From positions 1 through 21,043 of the forward strand of contig VSPN01000048.1 in the NCBI GenBank assembly GCA_009775355.1: 21,043 bases of DNA. Reading direction: 5' to 3'. Made by a program: the position numbers and the translations under genes. Origin of the DNA: Muribaculaceae bacterium. Its GTDB lineage: Bacteria > Bacteroidota > Bacteroidia > Bacteroidales > Muribaculaceae. The notes beneath the pieces were generated by a model that saw only the letters and a program-made list of their open reading frames with translations, made no database searches and had not been told where the DNA came from. How positions within the stretch are numbered: position 1 is the first letter of the stretch; each line of letters begins with the position of its first letter. Below, piece by piece: positions 1 through 7,860 of the stretch.

Positions 1-4
1 CAAG

Positions 5-77
5 TGATCCGCCTGGGGCTCGAACCCAGGACCCCAACATTAAAAGTGTTGTGCTCTACCAGCTGAGCTAGCGAATC
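5..77 (-). tRNA. tRNA-Lys (anticodon TTT)
   Basis: Read on the minus strand, this 73-nt segment folds as a complete cloverleaf. The 7-bp acceptor stem pairs GATTCGC with GCGGATC (one G-T wobble). The D arm reads GCTCAGCTGGTAGAGC. The anticodon stem CAACA/TGTTG encloses the loop CTTTTAA, giving anticodon TTT, which reads lysine AAA/AAG. The T arm contains GGTTCGAGCC, and the discriminator base is A. CCA is not encoded. It diverges from the glycosyltransferase gene and has its own likely promoter at 112-142. Confidence 0.96.
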
Positions 78-111
78 ATCGCTTTTGCCTTCGTTCTTCC
101 GAAAAGCGATG

Positions 112-142
112 CAAAATTACAACTTTATTTTGAATCTTCCAA
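112..142 (-). promoter_or_regulatory. Promoter of tRNA-Lys
   Basis: On the minus strand TAATTTTG (119-112) matches the Bacteroidota -7 consensus TAnnTTTG. A TTG at 142-140 sits 20 bp upstream, the expected -33 spacing. Transcription would start near 105, about 28 nt before the mature tRNA 5' end. Confidence 0.7.
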
Positions 143-191
143 ATTTTTCTTTAAAAAAATTGTTTTTTTTGTTTTGTTTACCGTATTTATC

Positions 192-221
192 CTGTTCTTT
201 AAAAGATTTGACTTATATTTG
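192..221 (+). promoter_or_regulatory. Candidate promoter for the glycosyltransferase gene run
   Basis: TATATTTG at 214-221 fits the TAnnTTTG -7 box. The -33 position, 19 bp upstream, holds CTG instead of TTG, so the match is partial. The start point would be near 228, leaving a leader of about 90 nt before the ATG at 319. This is the only candidate seen for the four-gene plus-strand run. Confidence 0.45.
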
Positions 222-318
222 TAAGTTAAATGGTGTTTCCTGTCGGCTCGTCTGACTATTTATGACCTCCGACACCGGATTCGCACGATTTCTTTAACCG
301 CATCTCACTAATCTGCAT

Positions 319-1269
319 ATGGATATATCAGTTGTCATACCTTTGTTCAACGAGGAGGAGTCTCTTCCTGAACTGACTGAATGGATTCAGAGGGTAATGG
401 GCCAGAACGGCTTTTCGTATGAGATAATTTTTGTCAACGACGGATCGACCGACCGAAGCATGGACGTCATCAAGAAACTCGCTTCTCAGAACGCGGCTGT
501 GCATGCCGTCTCTTTTTCTCGCAATTACGGAAAGTCGCCGGCTCTTAATGTAGGTTTCCAGCGGGCAAAGGGAGATGTGGTCATCACAATGGATGCTGAC
601 CTGCAGGACTCGCCCGACGAAATTCCGGCTTTGTACCATATGATCGTATCTGAAGGTTATGACCTTGTGTCAGGATGGAAAAAGAAGCGTTATGACCCGT
701 TGTCGAAGACTTTTCCTACAAAACTGTTCAACGCAACGGCCAGAAAAGTCAGCGGAATCAAGAATCTGCATGACTTCAACTGCGGGCTCAAGGCATACCG
801 CAGGGATGTCGTAAAACACATCGAGGTCTATGGCGACATGCACCGGTACATACCTTATCTTGCAAAAAACGCAGGCTATAAGAAAATCGGTGAGAAAGTC
901 GTGAAACATCAGGCCAGAAAATACGGTACCACAAAGTTCGGTCTCGACCGCTTTGTGAACGGTTATCTTGATCTTGGCACTCTGTGGTTTCAGTCACGGT
1001 TCGGAATCAAGCCTATGCACATCTTCGGTCTGCTCGGATCGCTGATGTTCATAATCGGTTTTTTTGCTGTTGTGACCGTTCTGATCATGAAACTGGTGTC
1101 GATGCACTCGGAGACTTACCATTTCTATCTCACGAAGTCGGTATATTTCTATCTGTCGCTTGTCTTCATGGTTCTCGGAGTCCAGTTCTTCTGCACAGGC
1201 TTCATCGGAGAAATGATCACCCGCAATTCTCCTGAACGCAACAATTATCTCATAGCTGAAGAATTCTGA
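319..1269 (+). CDS. Membrane-anchored family 2 glycosyltransferase (DPM1/GtrB-like)
   Basis: A 316-aa GT2 enzyme that probably transfers a sugar from a nucleotide donor to a polyprenyl-phosphate carrier at the cytoplasmic face of the inner membrane. The N-terminal GT-A fold opens with ISVVIPLFNEEESL (3-16). It carries NDGSTD at 40-45 and the metal-binding DADLQD at 92-97 (D92, D94). The C-terminus has two long hydrophobic segments, roughly residues 232-262 and 272-300, as in the GtrB and dolichyl-phosphate mannosyltransferase-like group. Length fits that group. It is the first gene of a plus-strand run, and the next gene starts 2 bp after its stop. The sugar and acceptor cannot be read from sequence. 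A role in lipopolysaccharide, capsule or protein O-glycosylation is inference. Confidence 0.9.
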   Translation: MDISVVIPLFNEEESLPELTEWIQRVMGQNGFSYEIIFVNDGSTDRSMDVIKKLASQNAAVHAVSFSRNYGKSPALNVGFQRAKGDVVITMDADLQDSPDEIPALYHMIVSEGYDLVSGWKKKRYDPLSKTFPTKLFNATARKVSGIKNLHDFNCGLKAYRRDVVKHIEVYGDMHRYIPYLAKNAGYKKIGEKVVKHQARKYGTTKFGLDRFVNGYLDLGTLWFQSRFGIKPMHIFGLLGSLMFIIGFFAVVTVLIMKLVSMHSETYHFYLTKSVYFYLSLVFMVLGVQFFCTGFIGEMITRNSPERNNYLIAEEF

Positions 1270-1271
1270 AG

Positions 1272-1766
1272 ATGAGAATATTTCCTGCATCGATAGCCTC
1301 CGGATTTATTCTGTTAGTCTCCGCATCGTGCACAGACACATGCCCGGAAAACAAGAACGCGCTCCCTTTGGCAGGATTCTACGCTTCGGGCGAAAGCAAC
1401 GAGTCTATTACTGTCGATTCTCTTGAAGTGTACGGGCCGGGCGCACCCGACGATGCTGTGCTGTCGGAGGGTGATGAGGCAAAAGAGAGGCTTTTTCTGC
1501 CATTCCGTATAGATTCAGACACGACAAGATACGTGTTCCGCGACTGCCGCAAAGGCTCGACAGCCCGCGACACGGTGACTTTCATATATTCGCGTACTCC
1601 ACGCTTCGTGAATGTGGAATGCGGTGTCAGTTATCTGTTCGGAATAAAAGAAATCTCCTGCCAAGGAGTGCTTATTGATTCGGTGACATGCCCTCAGGGA
1701 TTCATCGACAATACGAATTCCGAAAACCTGCACATATATTTCTCCGTATCAAACGCCGAGTCATGA
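1272..1766 (+). CDS. Lipoprotein, probable DUF6452 family
   Basis: A 164-aa protein with a lipoprotein signal peptide: a hydrophobic stretch at 8-18 and a lipobox ending SASC, with the lipid-modified cysteine at C20. The mature part has an early CxxxxC-like start, the pattern SLEVYGPG, a DTTRYVF strand, and a late VECGVSYLFG segment followed by a strand-rich end (LHIYFSV). This layout matches, from memory, the uncharacterised Bacteroidales family DUF6452, which is usually next to a DUF6048 gene as here. It starts 2 bp after the glycosyltransferase stop and its own stop overlaps the next start (ATGA, 1763-1766), implying cotranscription and translational coupling. The function is unknown. The location is probably the periplasmic face of the outer membrane, or the surface. 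Confidence 0.8.
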   Translation: MRIFPASIASGFILLVSASCTDTCPENKNALPLAGFYASGESNESITVDSLEVYGPGAPDDAVLSEGDEAKERLFLPFRIDSDTTRYVFRDCRKGSTARDTVTFIYSRTPRFVNVECGVSYLFGIKEISCQGVLIDSVTCPQGFIDNTNSENLHIYFSVSNAES

Positions 1767-2656
1767 AGCTATTACTGACTTTCATATCAGCACTGACGCT
1801 CTATGCGACAGCCATGGCACAGAACGACAGCATTCCCGACATTACTCCCGTCACCGACAGCGTGCCCTCTCTCTCCAGGCCCGACATACTACCCCCCTCC
1901 CCCTCTGTGACTCCCGTGGATGTCGATGACGCAAAACCTGTAACCGTGCTGCATTATTATGACAAGCATGGCGAACCGCTCAAGGAGCCGGTGATGTTTC
2001 TCGCCACACTTGACACAGTCCGCAAAGTCAGATCCGGCCCGGTTTATCCTCTCTACAACGGCATTAACGCAGGCGTGAATTTCGGTGACCTCATATTCAT
2101 GGCATTCGGCCAACGCTACGGAAGCTTCGACCTATGGGCCAACGTGTCGCTTCACAACTGGTTCTTCCCGACAGTCGAATGCGGCATTGGCTATGCGTCT
2201 GACACACCTGCGAGATCCAACTTCACATACAAGACCTCTCCCTCCTTCTACGCCAAACTCGGATTGAACTACAATTTTCTATACAAAAGCAATCCAGACT
2301 ATCAGATCTTTATCGGCCTTAGGGGAGGATTCTCGTCGTTCAGCTATGACATCACAGATATCACGGTCAGTTCGGAATACTGGAACGAGACACAGCATCT
2401 GTCTCTCACCGGACTCCGCTCCATGAGCCTGTACGGCGAGGCTCTTGCCGGCCTTCAGGTCAAGATCGCGGGAAATTTCTCATTAGGATGGACTGCCAGG
2501 TGGCATTTCATCTTTCATACATCGGAAGACCGCGGCAACAAGCCGTGGTTCATCCCCGGCTACGGAGGATCATCGCCTTTCGCCATGACAGTCTCCGCCA
2601 TCTGGACCATTCCGAAAAAAAACAAAAGCACGTCGGCTTCTGAAGTCTCTGAATAA
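1763..2656 (+). CDS. Predicted outer-membrane protein, probable DUF6048 family
   Basis: A 297-aa protein. The reading frame is open upstream to 1688, but the ATG at 1763 is preferred because it gives a clean Sec signal peptide (MKLLLTF..., cleavage after A17-M18-A19) and overlaps the previous stop as ATGA. After a Pro/Asp-rich linker (about 20-60), the rest alternates Gly/aromatic strands (GINAGVNFGDL, SFYAKLGLNYNFLY, IFIGLRGGFSSFSYD, FSLGWTARWHFIFH) and ends in a strand followed by a short basic tail. This is typical of a small outer-membrane beta-barrel. It fits the Bacteroidales family DUF6048, recalled as the usual partner of DUF6452. The function is unknown, and a barrel-plus-lipoprotein complex is inference. 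Confidence 0.8.
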   Translation: MKLLLTFISALTLYATAMAQNDSIPDITPVTDSVPSLSRPDILPPSPSVTPVDVDDAKPVTVLHYYDKHGEPLKEPVMFLATLDTVRKVRSGPVYPLYNGINAGVNFGDLIFMAFGQRYGSFDLWANVSLHNWFFPTVECGIGYASDTPARSNFTYKTSPSFYAKLGLNYNFLYKSNPDYQIFIGLRGGFSSFSYDITDITVSSEYWNETQHLSLTGLRSMSLYGEALAGLQVKIAGNFSLGWTARWHFIFHTSEDRGNKPWFIPGYGGSSPFAMTVSAIWTIPKKNKSTSASEVSE

Positions 2657-2711
2657 GATGAGCCGACATATACAAACCGACAAAATCATTCATTATCAAA
2701 CGAATTTACCC

Positions 2712-4499
2712 ATGAAACAACTCAATCACGCAGCAAGAATATCGCTCATGGCGGCCATTATGGCAGGAGCGGCGGCGACAGCCTCGGCCAAGCCTGCCGT
2801 ACGCACAAGCGAGAAAGTGACACAACCTGACGGAACTACACTGACAATACGTCTTGTCGGCGATGAACACGCCCATCTCTATCTGACCGAAGACGGATGT
2901 CCGCTTGTATGGGACAACGACCTTGGTTTCGTATACGCCACCATCAGCAAAGATGGCAAGCAGATTCCCACCGGAGTGACAGCGCACGATGCAGACCGCA
3001 GAACCCAGTCTGAATCCATGACCGCAATTCCTATGTCGGACAACACGATAGCATCAATACTTGACACGCGCATGTCGCGCCGTCAGGAAATGAGAAGAAC
3101 CGCCCGAAGCACCGGACTTCCGAGAAAGTCTCAGGGTTACGGACTGTCAGATACAACTTTTCCTTCGACCGGTGAGCAGAAAGCCATAGTGATACTCGTG
3201 CAGTTCCAGGATCTGAAATTCGGAGACAAGAACAGTTCATCATACCAGTATTCAGCGTATTCTGACAGCGAGGATTCTGTGCACGCATACTGGACCGATC
3301 TGTTGAACAAAGAGGGATTCGACGGATTCGGAGGCGAAGGGTCATGCCGCGACTGGTTCCACGCCAACTCCGCCGACAAAGAGGGAAACCCGCAGTTCAG
3401 CCCTGTATTCGATCTTTACGGTCCTGTGACACTTCCGAACAACATGGCATATTACGGACAGAACGATTACTGGGGAAATGACGAGAATGCCCACCTGATG
3501 GTCGTCGACGCATGCGAGATACTCGACAACGAGGTTGACTTCACACAATACGACCGCGACGGAGACGGTCTTGTCGACAACATCTACATATTCTACGCAG
3601 GTTTCGGAGAAGCCGACAGCCGTCAGACCAATACAGTCTGGCCTCACTCATGGGATCTTCATTACGTCAAGGCCGACTTTGAAGTCGACGGTGTCACTGT
3701 CGACCATTACGCGTGTTCGAACGAGACGGACTACGGCCGGCGCTCTCCCGACGGCATCGGCACTTTCGTGCATGAATTCAGCCATGTGCTCGGTCTCCCC
3801 GATCTCTATACTACTTCCTACAACAACTCATACACTCCAGGTGAATATTCAGTGCTCGATTACGGTCCCTATAACAACAACGGACGCACTCCGCCCAACT
3901 ATTCAGCCTACGAACGCTGGGCTCTCGGATGGATGACTCCCGAGAAATACGAAACTTCCGGCAATGTCGAGCTGAGCAACCTCGCTGACTCCAACATGGC
4001 TTTTGTTGTCCCGACTGAGAAAGAGACTGAATACTATCTTGTGGAGAACAGGCAGCAGACCGGATGGGACAAATACATACCCGGCCACGGCATGCTGATA
4101 TGGCACATTGATTATGTCAAAGAGATATTTGACGACAACGTGGTCAACAACACCCCTACCCACCAGTATGTGGATCTTATCGAAGCCAATGGCAAGAAAA
4201 ATGAGAAATACGCTTCCGGGCATACTTTCCCAGGCACAAGCAATATCACCTCCTACAGCTTCAAAAGCTGGTCGGGCACTCCTTGCGGAGTCGAGTTGAA
4301 CGACATCACCGAATCCGACGGAATCATTATAAAGCGCGCAGATGTCACCACACAGGGAGGGGTCGGAAACATTGCCACAGAATCAGATTGTCAGGAAACA
4401 TATTTCAATCTTCAGGGCATTCCTGTATCGAATCCCTCAGCCGGACAGATTCTTATAAGACGATCAGGAGGAAAGAGCGAGAAGATAATCGCACGATAA
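2712..4499 (+). CDS. Secreted M6 family metalloprotease with a C-terminal sorting-like tail
   Basis: A 595-aa zinc endopeptidase of the M6 (immune inhibitor A-like) family. The ATG at 2712 is chosen over 2658 because it begins a standard signal peptide (MKQLNHAARIS..., cleavage near A25-A27). The catalytic motif HEFSHVLGLPD is at 354-364: H354, H358 and probably D364 bind zinc, and E355 is the general base. An EF-hand-like loop, YDRDGDGLVD (280-289; D281, D283, D285, D289), probably binds calcium, as in related proteases. The last ~34 residues contain YFNLQGIPV and GQILIRR, resembling the end of Bacteroidota type IX secretion sorting domains. The protein is likely exported beyond the periplasm or held at the surface. 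It lies 55 bp after the DUF6048 gene, and a perfect stem-loop terminator follows. Confidence 0.9.
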   Translation: MKQLNHAARISLMAAIMAGAAATASAKPAVRTSEKVTQPDGTTLTIRLVGDEHAHLYLTEDGCPLVWDNDLGFVYATISKDGKQIPTGVTAHDADRRTQSESMTAIPMSDNTIASILDTRMSRRQEMRRTARSTGLPRKSQGYGLSDTTFPSTGEQKAIVILVQFQDLKFGDKNSSSYQYSAYSDSEDSVHAYWTDLLNKEGFDGFGGEGSCRDWFHANSADKEGNPQFSPVFDLYGPVTLPNNMAYYGQNDYWGNDENAHLMVVDACEILDNEVDFTQYDRDGDGLVDNIYIFYAGFGEADSRQTNTVWPHSWDLHYVKADFEVDGVTVDHYACSNETDYGRRSPDGIGTFVHEFSHVLGLPDLYTTSYNNSYTPGEYSVLDYGPYNNNGRTPPNYSAYERWALGWMTPEKYETSGNVELSNLADSNMAFVVPTEKETEYYLVENRQQTGWDKYIPGHGMLIWHIDYVKEIFDDNVVNNTPTHQYVDLIEANGKKNEKYASGHTFPGTSNITSYSFKSWSGTPCGVELNDITESDGIIIKRADVTTQGGVGNIATESDCQETYFNLQGIPVSNPSAGQILIRRSGGKSEKIIAR

Positions 4500-4524
4500 A
4501 ACCCCACGCATTCATAGCGCACGA

Positions 4525-4568
4525 AAATTATTAGCGGAGCCGCAGGATTGCAGCTCCGCTAATAATTT
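4525..4568. terminator. Bidirectional terminator between convergent genes
   Basis: A perfect 16-bp inverted repeat, with AAATTATTAGCGGAGC at 4525-4540 and its complement at 4553-4568, encloses a 12-nt loop. The GC-rich inner stem with AT-rich ends gives A-runs and T-runs on both strands. It sits between the M6 protease (ends 4499) and the choloylglycine hydrolase (ends 4604, opposite strand), so it can end both transcripts. Confidence 0.9.
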
Positions 4569-4603
4569 ATTCCACATATTTTTATCTCATGCCGAACTTC
4601 TGA

Positions 4604-5647
4604 TCAGAACATAGGCGTGAACGGTTCGGCCTTCACGAGCCGGCTGTTGGCATTTCCGATCAGATCTGAAGTGGCCGAGGTGTCGAGTTTAAGCACCGGA
4701 GATCCCTTGCCGAGATCGAGTTGAGTGAGATCAATGTAGTAATATCCCGGATTGGTCACGATCTCGAAATAATACCTCTTGTCGCGGAGATCGGCATAAC
4801 TTCGCCACTGGGTACTGCTCACATTGGGCTCGCCCTGGATCAGATAGGTATAGGGCACAGAACTGTTGACAAGCACACTCCGCGTGATCGAAACACCGAG
4901 CGAGGCGTCACCTACCGCTTCTACATGATGCGCGAGAAAGTTCGTCCGCACACATCTGTCAGGACTCGAGACTGTGCCCGGCAGCATATGCGTTCCGCCG
5001 ATCTTGTCCCAATAGTCGATTATGGCTTTCATGTCCGGCCACTGCGGATCGTTGGTCATGGCAAGATAATCTCCCATGTCATAGATATTGATCCGGCCAC
5101 GGTCGAACTCGAATATTATGCTTTTCCCGGTGGCGTCAGTCACTCCCCAGTGAAGAGCTGATACTGTGCCTCCGTCGAAAGTCGCTCCCTGAATCTCGAA
5201 CTGCGCGTCCTCAAGGAGTGCCTTCACTTCGTCGACATCCGCGCATTGGTCAAGTATCCATGCCGGAAAGACAGACAATGACATGGTATACGGTTTTGTC
5301 ACAGTGGTGTCGTTATAGACCGTACCCTTGCAGAAAAGACCGTTTACAACAAGCCCTTTCTCATTAAGGCCCTCGGTCACACCTCCGTCATATCCTACCG
5401 CATAGACCGAGCCATAGCGGGACGTCCACTTTATCGGATTATCAAGATTGGAACTTACTTTCTTAACGCCTCGCGGATAGACATAGAGATTGGTCGGAAT
5501 CGGAGTTTTCCAGTCGAGAGAACGCCCCACGACAAAGAGACTGTCACTGCCTTTGTAAAGGATACGTGAACAAGCATCCGACGTCTGCGGAACAAGCGCG
5601 GCCGACGCCATTACTGCCGCCGCCATAGTTCTGGTCAAATTTCCCAT
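4604..5647 (-). CDS. Secreted choloylglycine hydrolase family (bile salt hydrolase / penicillin V acylase-like) amidase
   Basis: A 347-aa Ntn hydrolase (linear amide C-N hydrolase family) that cleaves amide bonds in conjugated bile acids, penicillin V or N-acyl compounds. The nucleophile C26 directly follows a predicted signal peptide ending TSDA, so signal peptidase cleavage would expose it as the N-terminal residue. Counting from C26 as 1, the family residues fall where expected: Arg17 (R42) and Asp20 (D45) in GRSLDW, Asn174 (N199) in TNDP, and an arginine of the PDRCVR segment (R231 or R234). The segment EGLNEKGLVVNGLF (92-105) is also family-typical. It is the last gene of the minus-strand run, 87 bp after the SPOR gene. 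The substrate is not decidable by eye. A periplasmic or surface bile salt hydrolase is plausible for a gut organism. Confidence 0.88.
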   Translation of the reverse strand: MGNLTRTMAAAVMASAALVPQTSDACSRILYKGSDSLFVVGRSLDWKTPIPTNLYVYPRGVKKVSSNLDNPIKWTSRYGSVYAVGYDGGVTEGLNEKGLVVNGLFCKGTVYNDTTVTKPYTMSLSVFPAWILDQCADVDEVKALLEDAQFEIQGATFDGGTVSALHWGVTDATGKSIIFEFDRGRINIYDMGDYLAMTNDPQWPDMKAIIDYWDKIGGTHMLPGTVSSPDRCVRTNFLAHHVEAVGDASLGVSITRSVLVNSSVPYTYLIQGEPNVSSTQWRSYADLRDKRYYFEIVTNPGYYYIDLTQLDLGKGSPVLKLDTSATSDLIGNANSRLVKAEPFTPMF

Positions 5648-5734
5648 AACTGCAATATGTTTAATTGTTTACACAATATAAACACATTGCTGCCGCATTG
5701 GTTTACATATCGGCCTTAAAACCAGTCCCACCTC

Positions 5735-6238
5735 TCACTGGGCGACAAGCACAGGAGCTCCGGGCAGTCCTACAAACGGATAGTCAGGAAACCTTGCAAC
5801 AAAATCCTTTGCCGCAAGGCGTGCCGAATCAAGAGATGAGGCATACGCCGCCACAGAATAGAATTTACCGCCGGCAGCCTTGGCCACAAAAGCATCGGGA
5901 CAACCGTATTCACCGAGCGCCGCCACGGCAGCCTTGGCGTTTGTATCCATTCTGAAGACTCCGACCCCGACACACCATTTACCGGGCACACGCGTGCCGT
6001 CAGTGAGACGCAGACACTCCCTGAGCACATAAACCGTGTCTCCGCCGACTATACGCATCTGAGGCCCGTCGTCACTGAGCAGTCCCGTCGCCGGACGCAT
6101 CTGTTCCTGCGCCACCTCCTGCCGCCTTGACAGTGCGGCATCATAAGCAGCCTTGTAATTTTTCTCAGTCGGTTTGCATCCAACAAACATAAGCGCGGCC
6201 ATGGCCGCGCTTATGCATGTATTCACTGTTCTTTTCAT
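5735..6238 (-). CDS. SPOR-domain lipoprotein
   Basis: A 167-aa protein with a lipoprotein signal (MKRTVNT... ending FVGC, lipidated C21). A charged helical stretch follows (about 25-50). The C-terminal ~75 residues look like a SPOR domain: WCVGVGVFRMDTNAKAAVAALG, then KFYSVAAYASSLDSARLAAKDF, the usual beta-alpha-beta repeat that binds denuded peptidoglycan glycan strands. Such proteins gather at division sites or regulate cell-wall enzymes in the periplasm. It starts 5 bp after the stop of the coiled-coil lipoprotein and lies in the run headed by dacB, which fits a cell-envelope role. The domain assignment is by pattern. Confidence 0.8.
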   Translation of the reverse strand: MKRTVNTCISAAMAALMFVGCKPTEKNYKAAYDAALSRRQEVAQEQMRPATGLLSDDGPQMRIVGGDTVYVLRECLRLTDGTRVPGKWCVGVGVFRMDTNAKAAVAALGEYGCPDAFVAKAAGGKFYSVAAYASSLDSARLAAKDFVARFPDYPFVGLPGAPVLVAQ

Positions 6239-6243
6239 TATTA

Positions 6244-7110
6244 TCAGTCTGTCTGGATTATAAGATGGCTTGCAAGAGACCAGAACTTGTCGGGATTGAT
6301 TATCTCGATGCTCTTGGGGCCGTCTTTCTCACCCACAATACGGTAAGAGCCTTCAGGCATGTTGGTCCAGATCTTCACTTTCTTAGAATTGGTGGGTATG
6401 GTGCGGAGATTACGCTTGTCGGCTGTCACAAAGTAAGAAGCATCAAAGTTGCCCTGAAGCACTTTGGTCGCTCCGAGGAATTTCTTTGAAAGAAGACCCT
6501 TGTTCTTCAGTTCCTTGTTGGAACCGATGGCATAATACACCTTGTTGGCCTCGTTCTCTGCAGCCACAGTGGCGGCCTGAGCCTCCTCCTTGGCCTGGGT
6601 CTCTACTTTCACCTGCTCCTGAGTCTCGGCTACCTGAGTGTTGAGATTGCCGATTTCCTCTTTGGCCTTGGTCAGATCGCTTTCAAGCTGTGCGATCTTA
6701 GCATCCTGCTGCTCGATATGCTGGCGCAGCTGAGCTATTGTCTTTGCCTGAACGCTGTTCTCATTGCCTGAAGATTTCACTTTTGCTTCCATAGAGGCAA
6801 GAAGAGCCTTGTTAGCGGCCAGACGCGCCTTGATGGTGGAAAGGTTGCGGCGGATCTCGGCGCGGCGGTCTGCAGCATCGCCGTTGCCCATGTTGTAGAG
6901 CAGACCTTCCTGCGTATTGATTGAATCGAGACCCGTATAGATATCGCCCATAAGGAGCATAAGCGAATCATTGAAGTTTGTAGCCTCTTCATACTCTGCC
7001 GTCAGATCGGCGATCTTCACGGAATCCTCGTTGATCTTCTTCTGATCCTTACCGGCGCACGAAGAAAGAAGCAGTGCTCCGATTCCCAAGAATAATAAAC
7101 TTTTTTTCAT
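6244..7110 (-). CDS. Coiled-coil lipoprotein, resembles Cbp1-family collagen-binding glycoprotein adhesins
   Basis: A 288-aa lipoprotein (MKKSLLF... lipobox LSSC, lipidated C18). Residues ~20-65 contain three matches to the Bacteroides O-glycosylation sequon D-(S/T)-(A/I/L/V/M/T): D29-S30-V31, D48-S49-L50 and D62-S63-I64. Residues ~85-190 form a long heptad-rich, Ala/Glu/Gln/Lys coiled coil. The C-terminal ~95 residues form a globular domain starting VYYAIGSNKELKNKGLL and ending with a PEGSYRIVGEKD segment. The order matches, from memory, the Bacteroidota family named after B. fragilis Cbp1. Collagen binding here is unproven. It starts 27 bp after the rsmI stop, and SPOR follows 5 bp downstream. 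No clear promoter was seen in the 27-bp gap, so cotranscription with rsmI is likely. Confidence 0.75.
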   Translation of the reverse strand: MKKSLLFLGIGALLLSSCAGKDQKKINEDSVKIADLTAEYEEATNFNDSLMLLMGDIYTGLDSINTQEGLLYNMGNGDAADRRAEIRRNLSTIKARLAANKALLASMEAKVKSSGNENSVQAKTIAQLRQHIEQQDAKIAQLESDLTKAKEEIGNLNTQVAETQEQVKVETQAKEEAQAATVAAENEANKVYYAIGSNKELKNKGLLSKKFLGATKVLQGNFDASYFVTADKRNLRTIPTNSKKVKIWTNMPEGSYRIVGEKDGPKSIEIINPDKFWSLASHLIIQTD

Positions 7111-7137
7111 AGCAATTTGGGTTATTGGTTGTTAAAT

Positions 7138-7860
7138 TCAGTTAGATTCATTTATCCGGGGAGTCATGCCGTCGGAATCATCGGTTTTCCCACCCGGTGC
7201 TATGACAATAACAATTTCCCCCCTGGCCTGGTTCACTTCATAGTGAAAAAAAAGTTCTCCGAGAGTCTGGCGGCGTATTTCCTCGTGCATTTTCGAGATC
7301 TCGCGGCAGACCGCGGCCTGACGGTCATGACCGAAAGCGTCGGCGAGCTGCCGGAGCGTTCGGGCAAGTCTTAGGGGAGACTCGTATATGACGACCGTAC
7401 GCGGATCAGCGGCAAGCCTGGCGATCCTCGTGGCCCGGCCTTTCTTCAGGGGCAGAAATCCTTCGAAGACAAACCTGTCGCATGGAAGCCCCGATGCAAC
7501 AAGAGCCGGCACAAATGCCGTCGGACCGGGAAGACACTCCACCTCTATGCCGGCATCGCGGCATGCTCTGGCAAGCATGAAACCGGGATCTGATATGCCC
7601 GGAGTGCCTGCGTCAGAGACAAGTGCCACATCTTTTCCGGATAGAATCTCCTCCACCAGCCCTTCGACAGCACGGTGCTCGTTGTTGCGGTGGTGGCTCC
7701 GCATCGGAGTGTGTATGTCATAATGACGCATCAGCACGGCACTTGTCCGTGTGTCCTCCGCAAGAATGAGATCGGCATCACGCAGAACGCGTATTGCCCT
7801 GAATGTCATATCCTCGAGATTTCCCACCGGAGTGGGGACTATGTGGAGGCGTCCGCTCAT
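7138..7860 (-). CDS. rsmI: 16S rRNA (cytidine(1402)-2'-O)-methyltransferase
   Basis: A 240-aa SAM-dependent tetrapyrrole-methylase-fold enzyme that 2'-O-methylates C1402 in the 16S rRNA decoding centre. The N-terminus LHIVPTPVGNLEDMTFRAI, the segment DADLILAEDTRTS, the glycine-rich VSDAGTPGISDPG (near 82-94) and the later VIYESPLRL are hallmarks of RsmI. It is shorter than the ~285-aa E. coli protein because the C-terminal extension is lost, which is common in Bacteroidota. Its ATG overlaps the stop of the gene upstream by four bases (ATGA, 7857-7860), implying translational coupling to the 186-aa protein. Confidence 0.95.
   Translation of the reverse strand: MSGRLHIVPTPVGNLEDMTFRAIRVLRDADLILAEDTRTSAVLMRHYDIHTPMRSHHRNNEHRAVEGLVEEILSGKDVALVSDAGTPGISDPGFMLARACRDAGIEVECLPGPTAFVPALVASGLPCDRFVFEGFLPLKKGRATRIARLAADPRTVVIYESPLRLARTLRQLADAFGHDRQAAVCREISKMHEEIRRQTLGELFFHYEVNQARGEIVIVIAPGGKTDDSDGMTPRINESN

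Noticed and set aside
5667..5683. GTTTA-N7-TAAAC inverted repeat upstream of the choloylglycine hydrolase gene, overlapping a weak TATATTGTG
   Set aside because: Five-base arms in AT-rich DNA occur often by chance, and the -7 match is incomplete with no -33 TTG. It is not enough to call a promoter or operator.
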